Source: Pseudomonadota bacterium
GTDB lineage: Bacteria > Pseudomonadota > Alphaproteobacteria > Rhizobiales > Kaistiaceae
Direction: 5' to 3'
Assembly: GCA_023392225.1 (NCBI GenBank)
Contig: JAEVZM010000327.1
Span: 1-6,108 of the forward strand
DNA length: 6,108 nt
A program made the position numbers and the translations under genes. Shown here piece after piece: positions 5,893 to 6,108 of this stretch. The notes beneath the pieces were generated by a model. The model saw nothing but the letters and a program-made list of their open reading frames with translations, was not told where the DNA came from and did no database searches. The number at the start of each line of letters is the position of its first letter. The first letter of the stretch is position 1.

Positions 5893-5912
5893 ACACCCGG
5901 GCGAACACCCGG
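5893..5912. repeat. Short direct repeat ACACCCGG x2
   Basis: ACACCCGG occurs at 5893-5900 and 5905-5912, 12 bases apart start to start, just after the LuxR-type stop codon. CCGGG (5897-5901) and CCCGG (5908-5912) can also pair as a weak hairpin. No function is evident. Confidence 0.25.
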
Positions 5913-5934
5913 TGCCGCCGTGTCACATCACCGA

Positions 5935-5962
5935 CGCGCCTCCTCCGATCGGATGAGGCGCG
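5935..5962. terminator. 28-bp near-perfect palindrome downstream of the LuxR-type gene
   Basis: CGCGCCTC (5935-5942) pairs with GAGGCGCG (5955-5962), and the centre TCCGATCGGA (5944-5953) is itself a perfect palindrome; only the C/T pair at 5943/5954 fails. It begins 53 bases after the stop codon. It could fold into a strong hairpin ending or stabilising the transcript, although no T run follows, or be an operator for the frame beginning near 6032. Confidence 0.4.
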
Positions 5963-6031
5963 CGGCGTTGCGCTGCGGCACATCTGCGAGCCGAAGCACT
6001 CGGCCGAAGATGCAGTCGCGACCGTCAGCGC

Positions 6032-6108
6032 GTGACCGCGGAAGCGCCGGCCATCGACATCCCCAACTACCCGCGACCCGAGCGGGTCGTCGATGACCGG
6101 CGTATGAG
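6032..6108 (+). CDS. Possible start of a protein-coding gene, cut by the right edge, unidentified
   Basis: From a GTG at 6032 the frame stays open to the window end (MTAEAPAIDIPNYPRPERVV and on, at least 25 residues). Codons have G at the first position and G/C at the third far above chance, as in real genes of this genome. There is no good ribosome binding site before the GTG, the frame is open further upstream without an ATG, and I do not recognise the family. The gap from 5883 to 6031 holds only the repeat and palindrome listed separately. Confidence 0.3.
   Translation, partial: MTAEAPAIDIPNYPRPERVVDDRRM

Noticed and set aside
5929..6107. Minus-strand frame entering from the right edge and ending near 5929 in a plausible C-terminus
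   Set aside because: Codon bias is acceptable for part of it, but the 28-bp palindrome falls in its last codons and the plus-strand frame from 6032 has better codon-position bias. It cannot be decided without the flanking sequence.
1..6108. Insertion sequences, integrases, CRISPR repeats, toxin-antitoxin pairs, tRNA or rRNA genes
   Set aside because: No transposase or integrase motif, no regularly spaced repeats and no RNA gene signatures were seen on either strand.

Overview
The window is high-GC DNA with strong G/C bias at third codon positions. An alphaproteobacterial-type porin with a frameshift and a LuxR-type regulator of a style common in Hyphomicrobiales suggest an alphaproteobacterium of that order (inference from gene content; genus not assignable).

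Layout. The left third is read on the minus strand: an HtrA-like S1C serine protease (902-1921), then a short secreted-type RTX calcium-binding protein (GTG start at 773, ending at 204), then the C-terminal remnant of an NTF2/SnoaL-like protein running off the left edge. A 127-bp divergent intergenic region (1922-2048) separates these from plus-strand genes: a porin broken by a one-base frameshift (2049-3226), an exported protein with three beta-rich repeats and no recognised function (TTG start at 3297, to 4520), a 34-residue single-membrane-helix microprotein (4540-4644), and a 378-residue LuxR-type regulator (4746-5882). A partial reading frame may begin at 6032 and leave the right edge.

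Control elements. The gap before the LuxR gene holds a perfect TGTGA-N6-TCACA palindrome (CRP/FNR-superfamily operator type) followed by a hairpin with a short T run, probably the terminator of the 3297-4644 pair. A near-perfect 28-bp palindrome follows the LuxR gene. Two mutually exclusive hairpins and a 14-bp palindrome lie between the protease and the RTX gene.

How the genes relate. Most products concern the cell envelope or secretion (RTX export, outer-membrane porin, periplasmic beta-repeat protein, small inner-membrane protein), but nothing shows that they form one pathway. The porin frameshift and SnoaL remnant suggest a region undergoing some gene decay, or carrying a sequencing error in the porin. 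I see no mobile element, CRISPR array, tRNA or rRNA, and no clear new multi-gene system; the least explained unit is the repeat protein plus microprotein pair. No gene-free stretch exceeds 300 bases.
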